This document shows, in pieces, positions 7,790 to 14,598 of a stretch of DNA of 16,423 nt (position 1 is the stretch's first letter; each line of letters begins with the position of its first letter). The DNA comes from an uncultured Actinomycetes bacterium (lineage in GTDB: Bacteria; Actinomycetota; Thermoleophilia; Gaiellales; Gaiellaceae): NCBI GenBank assembly GCA_903930195.1, contig CAIYXH010000080.1, positions 1 through 16,423 on the forward strand. The letters are read 5' to 3'. Position numbers and translations under genes: made by a program. The notes beneath the pieces were generated by a model. That model saw only the letters and a list, made by a program, of their open reading frames with translations, was not told where the DNA came from and made no database searches.

Positions 7790-7800
7790 CCTTCGAGGGT
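7788..7800 (-). promoter_or_regulatory. Hairpin overlapping the start codon of the small secreted protein
   Basis: On the minus strand ACCCT-CGA-AGGGT is a perfect 5-3-5 inverted repeat. Its 3' arm contains the GAAGG-like sequence and the first two bases of the GTG start at 7789. In mRNA it could mask the start and so damp expression of the third gene relative to the ABC genes. This is inferred from base pairing only. Confidence 0.35.
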
Positions 7801-7807
7801 ACCCCGT

Positions 7808-9331
7808 CTAGCCGAGCTTCAGTGCGCGATCGGCCTGTTCGACGACGAGTGGGTCGTGCGTCGAGCACACGACCGCGGCGCCCGTCTCGCGAGCGAGGCG
7901 CGCCAGGAGGTGGGCGACGGCGAGCGCGTTCGCCCCGTCGAGGCGCGAGGTCGGCTCGTCGGCGAGCAGCAGGCGAGGGGTGCTCGCAAGTGCCCGGGCG
8001 AGGGCGACGCGCGCGCGCTCGCCTTGGGAGAGACGGGAGACCCGCTGCCGCACCCGTTCGGCGAGGCCGACCGACTCGAGGGCCGCGTATGCCGCTCCGG
8101 GCTGCTCGGCTCCGCGGAGCGTCAGCGCGAGCTCGACGTTCTCCAGCGCCGACAGGTGCCCGACGAGTCCCGCCTGCTGACCGACGTAGCCGATCGTCGC
8201 CCGCCGGACGGCCGCCCGCGCGGAGCGGTCGAGGGCGGTGAGCTCGGTGCCGGCGACCGTGACCGTGCCGGCATCGGGCAGCTCGAGCCCGGCGAGTAGA
8301 TGGAGGAAGGTCGTCTTCCCCGACCCCGACGGGCCGGTGACGACGTGCAGCCGTCCGCCGTCGAAGCTTGTCGTCAGCCCGTCGAGCACCGGCGTGCTCC
8401 CGTAGTGCTTCACGAGCCCGTGCGTCTCGGCGACGACGAGCCCGGGGGTCGGCTCCGCGCGCGAAGCCTCCGGAGTGCGCTCGGCGATCTCGACGCGGGG
8501 AGGCCCGATCGGCGTGACGACGATGCCGTCCTCGCCGAGTGTGGCTGCGGCGCGCTCGGCGATGCCGGCGCGTTGCAAGAGCTCCTCCGGGAGGCGCAGC
8601 CAGCCGCCCTTCCCGACGACGATCGTGTCCGGAGCGGACTCGTCCTGCGTCCACTCCTCGGAGACACGGCCGTCCCGGATCCGCACGATCCGGTCGGCCA
8701 CCCGCGCCGACTCCGGATCGTGGCTGACGATCACGGTCGTGCAGCCGTGCTCGCGCACCAGGTCGCCGATCAGCTCGTAGACCCGGTCGGCGCTCTCGGC
8801 GTCGAGCTCGCCCGTCGGCTCGTCGGCCAGGAACACCTTCGGCCGATGTGCGAGCGCGGCGCAGAGGGCAACCCGTTGCTGCTCGCCGCCGGAGAGCTGG
8901 CCCGGCCTCCGATCGCGCTTGCCGGCGAGCCCGACGCGCTCGAGCAGCTCGTCGGCGCGGGCGAGCCGCTCGGCGGTCGGCGTCCCGCGCAGCCCGAGCT
9001 GCAGCGCGACGAGCTCGCGTGCGGAGAGCTCCGGCGCGAGGGCGCGGGTGTAGTGCTGGTCGACGTAGCCGAGGACCTCGGCGCGGTAGGAGGCGAGGCG
9101 GCGGGCCGGGAGCTTGCCGACCTCGTCGCCGAGCACGCGCACCGTGCCCGCGGAGGGCTGCTCGAGGCCGGCGAGGAGGCGCAACAGCGTGGACTTGCCC
9201 GCGCCGGAGGGCCCGAGCACGGTGATGACCTCGCCATCCGCGATCCGCAGCGAAAGGCCCTGGAGCGCAGCGGCATCGCCCTCGGGGGTCGAGTGCACCC
9301 GGAAGACGTCGCGCAGCTCGATCGCGCTCAT
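7808..9331 (-). CDS. ABC transporter ATP-binding protein with two LolD/MacB-type ATPase domains
   Basis: The 507-residue protein contains two complete nucleotide-binding domains in one chain. Domain 1 (1-228) has Walker A GPSGAGKS (40-47), Q-loop Gln92, signature LSGGE (146-150), Walker B VFLADEP and His204. Domain 2 (297-507) has GPSGSGKT (333-340), Gln385, signature LSQGE (434-438), LLLADEP and His492. Both look catalytically intact. The linker holds a segment at 235-278 (TIVVGKGGWLRLPEELLQR and following) that resembles an AbrB/SpoVT-type swapped-hairpin fold. The LolD/MacB-like sequence and the FtsX-type partner indicate a type VII ABC system, which passes force across the membrane rather than moving a solute through it. 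Its ATG overlaps the permease stop as ATGA, and GGAGG at 9339-9343 is a good ribosome site. Confidence 0.93.
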   Translation of the reverse strand: MSAIELRDVFRVHSTPEGDAAALQGLSLRIADGEVITVLGPSGAGKSTLLRLLAGLEQPSAGTVRVLGDEVGKLPARRLASYRAEVLGYVDQHYTRALAPELSARELVALQLGLRGTPTAERLARADELLERVGLAGKRDRRPGQLSGGEQQRVALCAALAHRPKVFLADEPTGELDAESADRVYELIGDLVREHGCTTVIVSHDPESARVADRIVRIRDGRVSEEWTQDESAPDTIVVGKGGWLRLPEELLQRAGIAERAAATLGEDGIVVTPIGPPRVEIAERTPEASRAEPTPGLVVAETHGLVKHYGSTPVLDGLTTSFDGGRLHVVTGPSGSGKTTFLHLLAGLELPDAGTVTVAGTELTALDRSARAAVRRATIGYVGQQAGLVGHLSALENVELALTLRGAEQPGAAYAALESVGLAERVRQRVSRLSQGERARVALARALASTPRLLLADEPTSRLDGANALAVAHLLARLARETGAAVVCSTHDPLVVEQADRALKLG

Positions 9332-12300
9332 ACCGCTGCCTCCGCCGCCCGGTCGAGCGCCTGACCGCGCAGCTGCGTCGCGGCGACGACGAGGCCGGCG
9401 GCGATGAGGGCGTAGACGACGATCGCGATCCCCAGGACGCCCGGCTCGAGCTCGAGCCGCAGCGGCGGCTCCGGCTTCGCGGCCGAGGCCGTGACCGACA
9501 CGAGCGAGAGGACGAGGGCCGACAGCACCGCCCCGGCGATCACGCCGCCGACGAGGCCGAACAGGGCGACGAGCAGCGCGCGCAGCCGCAGGTGCAGCCG
9601 GATCGTCGCGGGCGCGACGCCCTGCGCCTCGAGGTCGAAGAGCTCGCCGCGATCGTCGCGGCGGTCGCCGACGACGCCGAGCAGGAGGCCGGCGAGCGCG
9701 AGCGCGAGCGCGGCAGTTGCGGCCAGTGTGAGCAGCGCGCCACGCGCGAGCGGATCGGCCTTGAGCTGGGCGAGCACGGTTGCCCGCGAGGTGATCTGCA
9801 GCACGTCGGGCGGATGCGCTGGGAGGGTGTTAGCCCAGAGCTCGGTCGTCGTGCCGAGCCCGGGGTAGAGCGTGTCGAGGGTCGTCTCCGCAGCTGTCCG
9901 GTCGGCCACGACCGCGCCGCCGACGATCGAGGGGAAGCGGCGGATCACGCCCGCGACGTGCACGGGGACGTTCTCGCCCTCGAGCTCGAGCGTCAGGTCG
10001 CCCGAGGTGTCGGCAGACGCGGCCACGTCGGGGGTGACGAGCACCTGGAGCGGTACGCCGTCGGTGGGCTGCTCGGGACGGAACCGGGCTGTCTCGTCGG
10101 CGGTCAGCGAGTAGGCGATGGTCACGGCGGCCGCGGCCGTCCGCCTCGCGCCCGAGGTCCCGATCCAGTCGGCGAACGCGTCGTGGACGGCCTTGCCGCC
10201 GACCGTCGGCGTGCCGAGCGTGACGACACCCCGGGCGGCCGGCTGGATCCCGGTGCCGGCGTTTGCGATGCCGCGGCTGCGACCGCTCGGCGCGAACTCG
10301 AATTGGAGCGACGCAAGCCGGGCGCCGGCGAACGGGAGCTTGCCGCGAAGCACGGTGCCCTTCGGGCCGTCGGTGAGCCCGAGGTCGACCGAGTCGTAGT
10401 CGCCGAGCGGCGAGCGGAAGTAGGCGCGGAGCCCGATGTCGGTGCCGTGCACGGAGGCGGGCAGCTCGAACTCGCTCCCGGCCGGGAGGGCGGTGGTGAC
10501 CGCTGTGACGGGTGTCGTCGGCTGGATCGCGGCGCCGAGCGTGGCGAGCGACGACGAGGCGAAGTCGCTGCGCCAGCCGCCGGTCGTCGTGAGGTGCTGC
10601 GCGTCGACCCCGAGGAAGGTGAAGGTCGCGGCCGAGGGGACGTCGCCCGAGAGGCGGATGACCTGCGTCACGGGTCCGCCGTTCCAGCCGTGGAGCACCG
10701 GGATGAGCTGCGCGAGGTCCTCGTCGACGACGTAGGGAGCCGGCTCGGCGTAGGCGGCCTCGTCACGCTGGCCCTGGAGGAGTGTCGCCCGGTAGGTGGA
10801 GGCGAAGAGGGCGAGGCCGAGGCTCGCGACGAGGAAGGTCGCGGTCACTGTCGCGCCGCCCGGGTTGCGCGAGAGCGAGAGCGCGGCGAGGCGGAGCGCG
10901 ACCGAGCCGCGGCGTCCGATCCGGCCGACGAGCCGGAGCGTCGGCACGAGCAGCCGGGCGGCGGCGACCGACGCGGTGAAGGTCACGAGCGCCGGCACGA
11001 GGAGGACGAACGTTCCCGTGCCGCCGCTCGTCGCGAGCGACGCGGTATCGACCGAGCCGCGGGCGTAGCCGACGAGCACCGCGCCGACAGCGGCGAGCGC
11101 GGCGACGTCGAGCGGGGTCAGCGCCAGCCGTCCGACCTGCACGCCCGGCGCGCGCACCGTGAGGAACAGGAGGAGCGACGAGGCCACCGCGACGATCGCC
11201 ACGGTGGCGAGACCGGTTCCCGAAAGGAGCGCATGTTCGACGACGGCGCCCGCCGGTGAGCCCGCAGCAGAGGCGACGATGGCGCCCACGCCGGCCCCGA
11301 CCGCCCAGCCGGCGAGCGTCCCGAGCAGCGCGACTGCACCGGTCTCGGTGAACGTGTGGAGCTCGACCTGCCAGCGCCGGGCGCCTGCCCAGAGGAGCCG
11401 CCGCCGCGCGTCGGCCGCTTCGCGGCGCAGCGCGCCGGCCGCCAGTACGGTGAACGCGAGGAGCAGCGCCCCCGTCTCACCGCCGAGCAGCAGCAGCCGC
11501 CGGGCCGCGACCTGCGAGGAGGCGACGGCCGCGGTCAGCTCGTCGGTCGGCGCCGTGACCTCGAACTGGTCGGACACCTCGCCGAGCTGCGAGCGCAGCG
11601 TCTCGATGCCGTGGGTGTAGCTCCCGATCGACCAGGGGTGGACGTCACCGGCCTCGACCGGGACGAACCACGCGTACGAGCGGAAGAACGACGAGAGCTC
11701 GGGCATCCGCGACATCCCGTCGACGCCGTTCGCGATCAGCACGGGCGAAGGCTGGGGGGTGTGGTAGCGGATCGCGCTCGAGACGACGGCCGTGGTCTCC
11801 GGGGCGATGTACGGCGCGAACGGCGCGTCGGCATCGAGCGTTGCCGTCCCGACCTGGACGAGCCGGATCGTCGGCTTCGAGGGGACGGGGCCGACGCCCT
11901 TCAAGCGCAGCACCTCGCAGTGGGTCGGGACACAGCTACGCGGGAGGCGGCCCGAGCGGAGGTGGACGTACTGCGCCAGGTCGTTCGCCGCCCGCAGCGT
12001 GACGAGCCGTCCGTCGATCTGCGACTCGCGGTAGAGCATCGCGCGGGTCGGCGCGCGTCCCGTCAGCTCCTGCAGCGCGGGAGCGACCCGGCGGTCGAGC
12101 GACGCCCAATTTCCGGAGAGGGCTCCGAACCACGCCACCTCGACCGACCGGTCGCTCGCCGGGAGCGCGGCGGTCGCCTGGGCGAGCGAGCGGTCCTGCA
12201 TCACGAGGCGACCCGAGAGGACAGCGGCGATTGCGGCCGCTCCGGCGACGATCCCCACCGCGACGAGGAACAGGCGCTCGCCGCCCGCGCCGAGCCGCGA

Positions 12301-12348
12301 CCGCGCGAGGCGGATGGGGAAGAGGAGCTGTCGCAGGCCGGCGCCCAT
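9328..12348 (-). CDS. FtsX/MacB-family ABC permease, 10 predicted membrane segments
   Basis: The 1006-residue membrane partner of the double ATPase has two FtsX-type halves. TM1 lies at about 25-46, followed by a large extracytoplasmic domain (about 50-280). Next come TMs at about 284-306, 335-362 and 376-398, two linker TMs at about 410-430 and 445-470, then TM7 at about 497-517. A second large extracytoplasmic domain (about 520-865) is followed by TMs at about 870-893, 923-952 and 970-992. This 1+3, 2, 1+3 arrangement is typical of long actinobacterial FtsX-like permeases. The ATG at 12348 (MGAGLRQLLFPIRLARSRLG) is chosen; the frame stays open to 12966, but that part lies antisense to the CGNR gene and lacks protein-like character. 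It is the first gene of the four-gene run. The substrate is unknown. Confidence 0.92.
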   Translation of the reverse strand: MGAGLRQLLFPIRLARSRLGAGGERLFLVAVGIVAGAAAIAAVLSGRLVMQDRSLAQATAALPASDRSVEVAWFGALSGNWASLDRRVAPALQELTGRAPTRAMLYRESQIDGRLVTLRAANDLAQYVHLRSGRLPRSCVPTHCEVLRLKGVGPVPSKPTIRLVQVGTATLDADAPFAPYIAPETTAVVSSAIRYHTPQPSPVLIANGVDGMSRMPELSSFFRSYAWFVPVEAGDVHPWSIGSYTHGIETLRSQLGEVSDQFEVTAPTDELTAAVASSQVAARRLLLLGGETGALLLAFTVLAAGALRREAADARRRLLWAGARRWQVELHTFTETGAVALLGTLAGWAVGAGVGAIVASAAGSPAGAVVEHALLSGTGLATVAIVAVASSLLLFLTVRAPGVQVGRLALTPLDVAALAAVGAVLVGYARGSVDTASLATSGGTGTFVLLVPALVTFTASVAAARLLVPTLRLVGRIGRRGSVALRLAALSLSRNPGGATVTATFLVASLGLALFASTYRATLLQGQRDEAAYAEPAPYVVDEDLAQLIPVLHGWNGGPVTQVIRLSGDVPSAATFTFLGVDAQHLTTTGGWRSDFASSSLATLGAAIQPTTPVTAVTTALPAGSEFELPASVHGTDIGLRAYFRSPLGDYDSVDLGLTDGPKGTVLRGKLPFAGARLASLQFEFAPSGRSRGIANAGTGIQPAARGVVTLGTPTVGGKAVHDAFADWIGTSGARRTAAAAVTIAYSLTADETARFRPEQPTDGVPLQVLVTPDVAASADTSGDLTLELEGENVPVHVAGVIRRFPSIVGGAVVADRTAAETTLDTLYPGLGTTTELWANTLPAHPPDVLQITSRATVLAQLKADPLARGALLTLAATAALALALAGLLLGVVGDRRDDRGELFDLEAQGVAPATIRLHLRLRALLVALFGLVGGVIAGAVLSALVLSLVSVTASAAKPEPPLRLELEPGVLGIAIVVYALIAAGLVVAATQLRGQALDRAAEAAV

Positions 12349-12350
12349 GG

Positions 12351-12381
12351 TTGACCGGCAAAAGTCTAACGATGGTAAAGT
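12351..12381 (+). promoter_or_regulatory. Candidate promoter of the CGNR gene
   Basis: TTGACC (12351-12356) and TAAAGT (12376-12381) resemble -35 and -10 boxes with a 19-base spacer, slightly long. A start a few bases after the -10 would give a nearly leaderless message beginning at GTG 12394, in keeping with the missing Shine-Dalgarno site. Confidence 0.33.
12365..12379. promoter_or_regulatory. Candidate operator in the divergent permease/CGNR gap
   Basis: TCTAAC-gat-GGTAAA is an imperfect inverted repeat (4 of 6 positions pair) in a locally AT-rich spot within the 45-base divergent gap. It overlaps the putative plus-strand -10 box and a minus-strand TAGACT. A self-binding CGNR regulator would be expected to act here. 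The link is inferred from position only. Confidence 0.3.
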
Positions 12382-12393
12382 GATCCTGCTGGC

Positions 12394-13008
12394 GTGCATG
12401 GTGACCGTTATCTCAAGGACGCGCGTGGCCTGACGATTCCGGACGGGAGCTGGCCGTCCGGCCGCGAGGCGCCGGGCGCCCTCGAGCTCGTCCGCCGGTT
12501 CTGCAATACGACAAACCCCGAGACCGGGGCCGAGCTGCTGCGGACGTCCGCTGAGCTCGAGCGCTGGCTCGCCGTCGAGGCCGGCGTACGTAGTACCGCG
12601 ACCGACGCCGACCTGGCAGCGGTGCATGCCCTGCGCGCCGCGATCCGCGCCCTGGCGGTCGCGAACCAGGAGGCGGGCGGCCGCGAGCTCGCGGCCGCCG
12701 CATTCGACGCGGCGGTCGGCGATCGTGCCGCCTCCGTGCGCCTCCTCCCCGAGCCGGGGCTCGAGCCGCACGGCAGCCCCGTCGACGCGTTTCTCGTGCG
12801 CATCGCCGCGCTCGTCTACGCCGCCCACCTCGACGGGACGTGGCGACGGCTCAAGGCCTGCGGGCACTGCCACTGGGTCGTCTACGACCACTCCCGCAAC
12901 GCCTCGAGCACATGGTGCTCGCGCCTCGCCTGCGGTAGCCGCGTCAAGGCCCGCGCGTGGCAGCAACGGAAGCGTGCGGCCGGGACGTCGGTAACGTCGT
13001 CCCCGTGA
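12394..13008 (+). CDS. CGNR zinc-finger / ABATE-domain regulator (CGSR variant)
   Basis: The 204-residue protein has the N-terminal ABATE-type domain (about 28-140, beginning ALELVRRFCNTTN) and the C-terminal zinc-finger domain CGHCHWVVYDHSRNASSTWC followed by SRLACGSR. The zinc ligands are Cys156, Cys159, Cys175 and Cys180. The hallmark CGNR tetrad reads CGSR here. Family members are presumed DNA-binding regulators common in Actinomycetota, though few have been tested. A basic tail (VKARAWQQRKRAA) could aid nucleic-acid binding. The GTG at 12394 is chosen; no Shine-Dalgarno site is visible. It is divergent from the FtsX permease (45 bases) and overlaps the next gene as GTGA, so it may control both transcription units. 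Confidence 0.88.
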   Translation: MHGDRYLKDARGLTIPDGSWPSGREAPGALELVRRFCNTTNPETGAELLRTSAELERWLAVEAGVRSTATDADLAAVHALRAAIRALAVANQEAGGRELAAAAFDAAVGDRAASVRLLPEPGLEPHGSPVDAFLVRIAALVYAAHLDGTWRRLKACGHCHWVVYDHSRNASSTWCSRLACGSRVKARAWQQRKRAAGTSVTSSP

Positions 13009-13808
13009 CGGGCGGGCCGAGCGACGCGATCTGCTGCACCGGCGTGACGGTCTGGCGCTCCTCGCACGGCCGGCGCAAGGCAGCGCTCGACGCTGTCGAC
13101 TGGACCGTCTCGACGGGTGAGCGCTGGGGCGTCGTCGGGCCGAACGGAGCGGGCAAGACCACGCTGCTGCGGATCGCGTCGGCGCAGATGCGTCCGAGCG
13201 CAGGAACGGCGTTCGTGCTCGGCGAGCAGCTCGGACGCACCGACATGGTGGCGCTCAGGCGCCGGATCGGGTTGCTCGAGCCGGCGTTCGGGCGGCGCTT
13301 CTATCCCGAGCAGTCGGCGCTCGACGTCGTGCTCACCGGGCTCTCCGGGTCGATCCTGATGGTCGACCAGCCGGGCGACGAGGAGATCCAACGAGGGCGC
13401 GAGCTCCTCGACGGCGTCGGCATGGCCGACTTCGCCGCGCGGGCCTTCACGAGCTGCTCCGAGGGCGAGCGCGCGCGGATCATGCTTGCCCGCGCGTTGA
13501 TCACCGAATCCGAGCTGCTCGTCCTCGACGAGCCGGCCGGGGGTCTCGACCTGCCGGGCCGCGAGCTCCTCCTCGCGGCGCTCGGCCGCGCGTTCGCGTC
13601 GCGGCCGCGCCTGACCACGCTCACCGTCACCCATCACATCGAGGAGCTCCCGCCCGGAACCACACACGCGCTTCTGCTCGCGCACGGCCGCGTCGTGGCC
13701 GCGGGGCCGGTCGGCTCGGTGCTCACCGACGCACTGCTCGAAGAGTGTTTCGGTCTGCCGCTTCGCGTCGAGGAGTCCGCCGGACGCTTTTTTGTCCGGG
13801 CGATCTGA
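13005..13808 (+). CDS. Stand-alone ABC ATPase, ModF/YlmA-like
   Basis: The 267-residue ATP-binding protein has Walker A GPNGAGKT (45-52), a signature written SCSEGERAR (150-158), Walker B LLVLDEP (171-177) and His210/His211 in the H-loop. No Gln is found at the usual Q-loop place (IGLLEPAFGRRFYPEQSALDVVLTG region, split here around Glu92), which is also seen in ModF/YlmA-type ATPases that lack a membrane partner. No permease is encoded beside it in the same direction. The start is taken as GTG at 13005, overlapping the CGNR stop as GTGA; an ATG-like extension to 12957 lies within the CGNR gene. Its role is unknown: it could be a regulatory ATPase or serve a permease encoded elsewhere. Confidence 0.87.
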   Translation: MTGGPSDAICCTGVTVWRSSHGRRKAALDAVDWTVSTGERWGVVGPNGAGKTTLLRIASAQMRPSAGTAFVLGEQLGRTDMVALRRRIGLLEPAFGRRFYPEQSALDVVLTGLSGSILMVDQPGDEEIQRGRELLDGVGMADFAARAFTSCSEGERARIMLARALITESELLVLDEPAGGLDLPGRELLLAALGRAFASRPRLTTLTVTHHIEELPPGTTHALLLAHGRVVAAGPVGSVLTDALLEECFGLPLRVEESAGRFFVRAI

Positions 13809-13836
13809 GCTCTTCTCCGTGTCCGATCCCCCTGCT

Positions 13837-13880
13837 GTACGGCACTTTCGCGCGTCGAACGCAGGCGATTCTCGCCGTAC
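13837..13880. repeat. Spaced inverted repeat in the gap before the secreted protein gene
   Basis: GTACGGC (13837-13843) and GCCGTAC (13874-13880) are perfect 7-base arms 30 bases apart. The enclosed stretch contains a smaller palindrome, TTCG-cgcgt-CGAA (13847-13859). The pair lies in the 162-base gap 13809-13970, the longest gap in the window. It could be a two-site operator or chance; no convincing promoter pair was found, although TAGAGT at 13910-13915 could be a -10 box. Confidence 0.3.
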
Positions 13881-13970
13881 CTTTGCAATTCTCCGGGTTG
13901 CAGGCGGGATAGAGTTTTTTGGCTGAGCTCCGAATCACCCAATCCGACGACGCGGAGCATTGGAAAGAAG

Positions 13971-14594
13971 ATGAGGTTGGTACGCGGCATACGCAGGGCG
14001 TCTGCAGTTACCGCGGTCACGGTTGTGGCCGGTCTCGGCGTGGCCGCGATCGCCTTCGCGTCGGCGCAGGCCACACACGCCTCCGACGTCACGACCTCGA
14101 ATCCGCCCTCACACATCTTCCAGATCAACGTGGCGAAGGGGACGCTCGGCGCGCTGCGCGCCGATGCGCAGGCCTCGAGCTACATCGCGTACTGGCACGT
14201 GCCGGACTACATCGGTCGGCTCGAGTCGTCCTCGAAGGTCGAGATGCTCTGGAGCAAGAGCATCAAGCCGGGCGACGCCTGGGCAACGGCGACGCTGAAG
14301 AACGCCGGCTCGACCGTCGTCACCCAGCTGCGCTTCGCCGGGCTCTTCCGGACGACGCACAACGACCGCCGCGGAACGAAGCTCTCGATCTTCCTCTCGC
14401 ACTGGCCGACGCACGGGCCGCCGCGCCCGGTCTACCTGGCGGGCAAGAAGGTCGAGACGAACGTGGCCGTCAACGGCTTCGTCTTCGCGTTCGGCCTGGA
14501 CGACCGGCTCGCAGCCGTCTCGCTCGCCGACCCCGCGAACTTCTCGGCGACGCGCTGCGTGATCCCGTCGGTCTGCATCTCCAAGATTCGCTGA
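13971..14594 (+). CDS. Secreted protein of unknown function
   Basis: I do not recognise this 207-residue protein. Residues 1-38 form a signal peptide with a basic n-region (MRLVRGIRR), a hydrophobic core (VTAVTVVAGLGVAAIAFASA) and a likely cleavage site near ATHA-S. The mature part looks like a beta-rich globular domain with several aromatic residues (YIAYWHVPDYIGRLE, VEMLWSKSI, IFLSHWPTHG). It ends with a close cysteine pair (RCVIPSVC) that may form a disulphide. A purine-rich GGAAAGAAG directly before the ATG is a plausible ribosome site. It lies 4 bases before the sulfotransferase gene, so the two are probably co-transcribed; whether they work together is not known. Confidence 0.82.
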   Translation: MRLVRGIRRASAVTAVTVVAGLGVAAIAFASAQATHASDVTTSNPPSHIFQINVAKGTLGALRADAQASSYIAYWHVPDYIGRLESSSKVEMLWSKSIKPGDAWATATLKNAGSTVVTQLRFAGLFRTTHNDRRGTKLSIFLSHWPTHGPPRPVYLAGKKVETNVAVNGFVFAFGLDDRLAAVSLADPANFSATRCVIPSVCISKIR

Positions 14595-14598
14595 CCCC

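Noticed and set aside
7308..8654. 448-residue minus-strand frame overlapping the ATPase and small secreted protein
   Set aside because: It is a frame-shifted reading of two supported genes, extremely rich in Arg, Ala and Pro, with no motif.
9592..11259. 555-residue plus-strand open frame opposite the permease
   Set aside because: It is antisense to an obvious membrane protein, is dominated by Arg, Gly, Glu and Ala without any fold-like pattern, and is a usual shadow in GC-rich DNA.
12349..12966. N-terminal extension of the permease frame
   Set aside because: It is antisense to the CGNR gene, and the sequence from 12348 starts like a normal permease N-terminus just ahead of TM1.
13910..13920. 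T-run (TTTTTT at 13915-13920) as an intrinsic terminator of the ABC ATPase gene
   Set aside because: No stable GC hairpin directly precedes it; it more likely belongs to the promoter region of the next gene.
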